From NCBI GenBank assembly GCA_008931825.1, contig QXVZ01012667.1:1-20981 (forward strand): 20,981 nt of DNA. Direction: 5' to 3'. The notes beneath the pieces are model-generated. The model was given only the letters and a program-made list of their open reading frames with translations, was not told the DNA's origin and did not search any database. This DNA comes from Phallusia fumigata. Taxonomy: Eukaryota > Chordata > Ascidiacea > Phlebobranchia > Ascidiidae. A program made the translations under genes and the position numbers. Below are positions 17,125 to 20,981 of the stretch, one piece after another; position 1 is the first letter of the stretch, and each line of letters starts with the position of its first letter.

Positions 17125-18659
17125 TTAAGCGGGGAGTGTGGGCAATACAGTTCAAAATGGCACAGGGGCAATACAGTCCAAACGCAGGAGCAATCAACTT
17201 AATGCACGAGGTGCGGCTGCGCTGCCCAAAAAGTCGAAGCCTTTCCGCCGAAAAGTTAACGCACCCCTAACTCACTTATCACTACTATCGCGCCAAAAAT
17301 TCGCCTTCTCCACGTGGCAGTTTACACAACGTTGCACAACACTTGGCAACCTGATGATCCGGACCATCACTCTCTTGTCTGGGCTTTCATTGAATGTAAT
17401 ATTATTTAATAGTTCTAATGCAAATTTTAAACACATATAAGGTTTGATAGTATACAATTCAATGACTTTATTATACAAGCCAGGTTTTGTGACAAAAGCA
17501 CCAAATGTCCAATGAGTTCGACAAAAGAAACAAATTATCTTCCATCGACAAAAGTCAATGTTTTTTGCTGAATAAACCTCCGATTTTTAATACGATGAGA
17601 TTCAATTGTTCAGTTTGCGCAACTATTCTTTCACTTTTTTTAATTATCTGTCCCCCGTGAAGTTGCTGACCTAAACGTTTTTTCCGATGAAGAATCCTGT
17701 AGCAGCAACATCGACTTAGAACCATCTGGTGAAGAAAAAATACAACTAACCTGAAAATTGCAAGCTGAGTTTTTTTTGTTGGCGTTCAATAAAAAAAATA
17801 ACCAGCGGGTGCAAATGTGAACACTCCGAGATCTAAACTGTTATATCAACTGACAAATATTTCAGTCCAAATAGGGTTTCTTCAAAATGTAATAATAAGT
17901 AACAACACAATAATATAACATAACACTTACTTTTGACACACAATAGAATTGAACAACACTTCGTTACAGTGTACAATTTTTCCGTCTTCTATATTTCCTC
18001 AATTTGAATGTAAAATGCGTGCGCTTATATAGCCCTTTTTCCAATCTGGTTTAACGGACTTGATTATCACGAATGACAGCGCGGTTATAAATTAAACCCA
18101 AAGGAATGAACTAGATTAAATCGATGGAATCCTAATTGAACAATGGCATCGTAAATCCTAAAGAGTGCATGTAATCAAAGAATACTATACAGAGGAAGGT
18201 CAACTAGTGTCTGGAATTGAACCAAATTCCGTAGATGAATGAAACTGTTGGGTGCGCATTTAATTAATATTGATCTCCTGACGGTTTGCTGATTAAATTA
18301 ATGGAAAAAGCTTCTGGCTGTTTGAAATATCCTTCGGTAATTTTAATTTATTGCAACATATTTATCGAAAACTGCCAAAGTAATCATTTCCTATAACTTT
18401 TGATTGCAGTGGCATAAAGTAGAACCAAAAAATTGCTGTTCTTGACATGGTCATGTGCTGCAGGTGAATGGCAGTACAACTCAATGCATCATCGTACAAC
18501 ATCTGAATGATAATTCCATCCATTTTGCATTGAACTGAAGTTTTGTAGTTGATCTTTAAAAAACCACTGTCGCCATTTATTTAATCCCATTGTTTGCTCA
18601 CATTCATTCTACAAAATAATAAAAAAATCATATAGCTTTAATGAAAGACTGGAAAATAG
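17125..18659. other. No recognisable gene; one promoter candidate
   Basis: The part at 17140-17330 is GC-richer and contains a near-duplicated GGGCAATACAGT (about 17150 and 17167), CCACGTGG (17311-17318) and a CGCGCCAAAA E2F-like motif (17289-17298). A 36-codon frame at 17644-17754 (+) is Asp/Glu/Ser-rich (FSDEESCSSNIDLEPSGEE) and unplaced. The rest is AT-rich without motifs, apart from the TATA box listed separately. Confidence 0.4.
17931..18035 (-). promoter_or_regulatory. TATA promoter with a candidate 5' exon and splice donor
   Basis: On the minus strand GGGCTATATAAGCGC (18035-18021) is a strong TATA box with GC-rich flanks, and an inverted CCAAT (ATTGG) lies about 10 bases upstream. A start about 30 nt downstream would be near 17995. 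The next 65-70 nt have no ATG and end at AAAA followed by GTAAGT (donor at 17930-17925). This looks like a promoter and a short non-coding first exon, but no downstream exon is recognised; the next minus-strand coding piece is the integrase fragment about 800 bases on. Confidence 0.35.
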
Positions 18660-18934
18660 CGGCAGCACATTAATCGGTTCAAACGGCAATTCGGAAACCA
18701 AGATGTTAAAGATGAGCCCAATCATGAGTGTTGCTGTACACACTTCGACGTCTTCACGAATACCTGCCTTTTTCCACAGGCGTTATAGATCTCTTCTAGA
18801 AAATACGTTAAATGGTGCTGGGGAAGACTGGGAAAAACATCCGCGTTGAACTGCCATCATGTGCTGTAGCCAAGATTCGCAATGTTTTCCCTTCCCATGA
18901 ATATGTTGGATTTAAGGGCCCGAAACTAATATGA
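18660..18934 (+). pseudogene. P2X7-intracellular-domain-like protein, C-terminal fragment
   Basis: One frame from 18660 reads RFKRQFGNQDVKDEPNHE, then CCCTHFDVFTNTCLF. An in-frame TAG at 18786 is followed by KYVKWCWGRLGK, and after a one-base shift near 18833 by NIRVELPSCAVAKIRNVFPS and EYVGFKGPKL, ending at 18932. The block order (Cys-His cluster, Arg/Lys-Tyr-Val-x-Trp, Leu-Gly-Lys, then PSC-x-V-x-x-IR-x-x-FPS and YVGF) is that of the zinc-binding intracellular domain of P2X7 receptors, which also occurs, without a channel, in many repetitive invertebrate and fish proteins. No transmembrane channel part is present, so this is more likely one of those repeat-borne proteins than a receptor gene. 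Confidence 0.55.
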
Positions 18935-19563
18935 TTGTGGTCGTAAATACACATACAGAACATTGGAGTAATATTTATTCGTATCGGAAGCAAAACAGCC
19001 TATTTAGTGAGTTGGACAAAAAAACATTTCATACATACGATATGGTCCGTATGTAAAGGTGTCCACAGCGGGATACCGCTTTAAATGTATAAAAATTAGG
19101 AAACAACAACAATCGTCACAACCCATAATTTCAAAGCACTACTAATATTTGTGCAGCTGGACTGCGTTATCGCTACGACGATTAAAGTTGCTGCACAAAG
19201 GCGGTGGTACGTCAACAGCCTTCCATTCTGCTTTATATTGCAACCACGTTGCTTCATCCGTTTAACGGTTGAGAAACTTCAGGGCGCAGTCCTTGTAACG
19301 TCTGGACTCGTGGGTAACCAACTTTGAGTTAGTGGAACGTATGAGACTTATAAACTTGTATTAACCATGAATAGCAGCAGGTTAGAAATTGGCAGCAAAC
19401 AACACGTGAGGCATCATTAGAACACACAATAGACTGGGGCATTGTGGGTATATGCACCATGACCACTAGAGGCAGTATATATCTATTACAGTCCTAAATT
19501 AAATATTAGTACTCATACTTACGCACACTACATTTTTGCAGTACAAACAAACAACAATCTTAC
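18935..19563. other. No recognisable gene
   Basis: Spacer between two convergent remnants. It carries no motif I can place on either strand. A 61-codon minus frame at 18808-18993 is the antisense of the P2X7-like fragment. Confidence 0.4.
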
Positions 19564-20763
19564 CTCGCGTGGGCTTGTCTTTTACAGCTCTTAAAGAAAA
19601 CTGTTTTTTTCTTGTGCTTTTGTTTTTAAAAGCAAACCTTGTACGGGAATTTTCCATTCACCTTCACAGTTTCTTTTACAATTTTCATTGTGGTGGATTG
19701 CTGCCAAATACAACCTGCAATGAAACATGTTACTGCAAAAACATATTAAACTAACTGTACATTGTCTCTTCTGTGCCAAAAGATGTCTTGTTTGGTGGCC
19801 AACACTAAGCTTACTGACATCTCGAAGTAGCCCTTTGTTTGTAACTAGAGATTTAAAAGCGACTAACGCTTCATACCTTTTACCCAACAATGGTTTGTCC
19901 AATGCAAACAGTTAACTTTTTTGTTTATTGTCAAGTGAAAAAAACAATGAAGTTGTCTACCTTTAATCCATTTTGTTTTGTCCCGACTTAGTCAATATCT
20001 CTGTGAAGGCATTCGGGGAACAACGCACTATGACCATAGTGTACATCTTGCACATGATTTACAACTGACAACCACTTCCACTATTAGTTTTGGATCTCCA
20101 TGAGAGGTTGCTTCTGTTACCGAAATATTTTTGACAGCCTCGGAATTAGGCCTAGTAGTTTCGGGTGGCGATATTAACTTTGCCAAACAAACCCAAAAAC
20201 CCCAGCCAACTGGATCTTTCTTACCGAAGCTGTCTCNACACCAATATATATGATTGCATATGCTTTTTATCCATGGCCCCAACTCTTTGCAATAGGCTTT
20301 CGTAGAAAGAGCAGTCATTTTTTTAACACCAAAAACAAAGGCACAACAACCACTTTTTTGGCAACATGCCAAACATCAAAATAATGTTTAGTTGGTACCT
20401 TTCTTCATCGACATATTTAATTCAAGGCTAGCTTTAACAACCATAATAACCATTCCTTTATTTTTTATAAGTTGCATACTTCTTTTTCAATCGCATTGCT
20501 GTTTGCCACTTCATTGCTCTGAAAAACACTGTTTAATCATATTTTGCAAATGGACACAAACACAAACATTCTTACCTGAAAAAAAACGCAATAATTTTGG
20601 TATTTCGAAGATCCAGCATTGTATGTGCCAACTTTTGAAGAATGACCACGTGAATCAGCTCTTCCATCACCACCAAGTATCAAATCACCATCCAAGCCAG
20701 TAGATTCCTAGGTTTATCTTTTTATATTACAACAGAAAATTCATCAAAAAACAAGTTCTAACC
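19564..20763 (-). pseudogene. Transposase-like gene with HYFDVWHVAK motif, multi-exon, broken
   Basis: Pieces read from right to left. Exon A (20707-20576): LILGGDGRADSRGHSSKVGT, with a probable catalytic Asp. A 57-nt GT-AG intron (20519-20575) leads to exon B (20518 to about 20484), SNEVANSNAIEKE. After a gap lacking one expected segment, exon C (20398-20225) has HYFDVWHVAKK and MTALSTKAYCKELGPWIKSI with CNHIYWC, then a GTAAGA donor. Exon D (about 19895-19761) has YEALVAFKSLVTNKGLLRDV and SKLSVGHQT. Exon E (19714-19564, after TTCATTGCAG) has LYLAAIHHNENCKR and, in a shifted frame, NGKFPYKVCF and KKKTVFF, up to a GTAAGA donor. An upstream exon end lies at 20763 with a 55-nt intron after it. 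I recognise the set as a repetitive DDE-type transposase family of fish, cnidarians and other invertebrates, perhaps Kolobok-like; the superfamily is unsure. Frameshifts and an undetermined base (20237) are present. Confidence 0.6.
20519..20575 (-). other. 57-nt GT-AG intron in the HYFDVWHVAK-type gene
   Basis: On the minus strand the donor is TTTCAG followed by GTAAGAATG, and the acceptor is AGTGTTTTTCAG followed by AGCAATGAAGTG. Joining the flanks keeps the frame, placing SNEVANSNAIEKE directly after the first catalytic-Asp exon, as the family order requires. A second short intron, 20708-20762 (55 nt, GTTAGA donor and AACCTAG acceptor), precedes that exon. Confidence 0.6.
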
Positions 20764-20981
20764 TGAATTGCATCAGCCTCAACTTTATTTCAGATTTTAA
20801 ATATCAAAGGTTGCAAAAACTGAGTTGCATGGTTGGTGAAAGTCCGCACACTTATTGTATTGATATTTGTAGATTCGAACATTCTTACAACTTTGTGGTA
20901 GCATAAGCCATTAACTAAAATTTAACCAGAAAGCAGTAAATTTACTTCTTGCACAGTTATAAGTGATCCAAATGTTTTGAT
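20764..20981. other. No recognisable gene
   Basis: On the minus strand this should contain upstream exons of the transposase-like gene. The stretch just before the donor at 20763 can be read as NKVEADAIQ, but a stop lies close upstream and I cannot confirm an exon. Confidence 0.35.

Noticed and set aside
17924..17950. Minus-strand TTCTATT...AAAAGTAAGT resembling a tunicate spliced-leader donor
   Set aside because: The first bases resemble a spliced leader only loosely, and I see no Sm site or compact hairpin structure downstream; an ordinary first-exon donor is simpler.
18660..18934. True P2X7 receptor gene
   Set aside because: No channel domain or transmembrane segment is seen nearby, and the same intracellular domain is common in repetitive non-receptor proteins.
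1..20981. CRISPR array, tRNA or rRNA genes, prokaryotic operon
   Set aside because: No regularly spaced repeats with unique spacers, no tRNA B-box-like sequence noticed, no rRNA-like segment; the introns and element types are eukaryotic.

Overview
This is a eukaryotic, almost certainly invertebrate metazoan, stretch of AT-rich DNA. I find no tRNA or rRNA gene, no bacterial-type operon and no intact host gene. Nearly everything recognisable is a decayed mobile element. The mix of superfamilies (hAT, P/THAP9-like, Penelope-like, BEL/Pao, PIF/Harbinger, Polinton/Maverick and a transposase family with an HYFDVWHVAK motif), a metazoan-type alpha-kinase relative and introns of about 55-65 nt with GT-AG ends would suit a compact marine invertebrate genome such as a tunicate. 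That placement is an inference from family content and intron size. Two bases are undetermined (1760 and 20237).

Layout, left to right. 1-2820: no gene seen. 2823-3952 (+): pseudogene with an N-lobe alpha-kinase domain, broken by frameshifts and a ~190 nt insertion. 5242-5480: a 48-bp repeat organised as a 96-bp higher-order repeat, between two copies of a 19-bp direct repeat. 5622-7509 (+): a hAT element with both terminal inverted repeats, a BED zinc finger and a C-terminal dimerisation region. Inside it sit two copies of a short inverted-repeat element packed with CCATGGGG-type units. 8042-8827 (-): four exons of a P-element/THAP9-like transposase. 9097-10558 (-): the 3' half of a Penelope-like element (reverse transcriptase plus GIY-YIG nuclease) with a hammerhead-like motif downstream. 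10985-11036 (+): an isolated 52-nt piece of Harbinger transposase. 12675-13710 (-): an internally deleted BEL/Pao pol gene. 13974-14142 (+) and 14411-15231 (-): tail-to-tail Harbinger accessory gene and transposase. 15690-17124: Polinton remnant, with PolB on + and the integrase chromodomain, a small membrane ORF and a penton-like capsid ORF on -, converging. 17125-18650: no gene, but a good minus-strand TATA box followed by a splice donor. 18660-18934 (+) and 19564-20763 (-): a P2X7-intracellular-domain-like fragment and a multi-exon transposase, also tail to tail.

All the coding remnants carry stops or frameshifts, so none is likely to make a full protein. The points best worth following are the composite inverted-repeat element nested in the hAT, the possible two-gene transposon at 18660-20763, the hammerhead-like motif of the Penelope element and the convergent Polinton remnant. 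All family assignments come from motifs read by eye; no database search was run.
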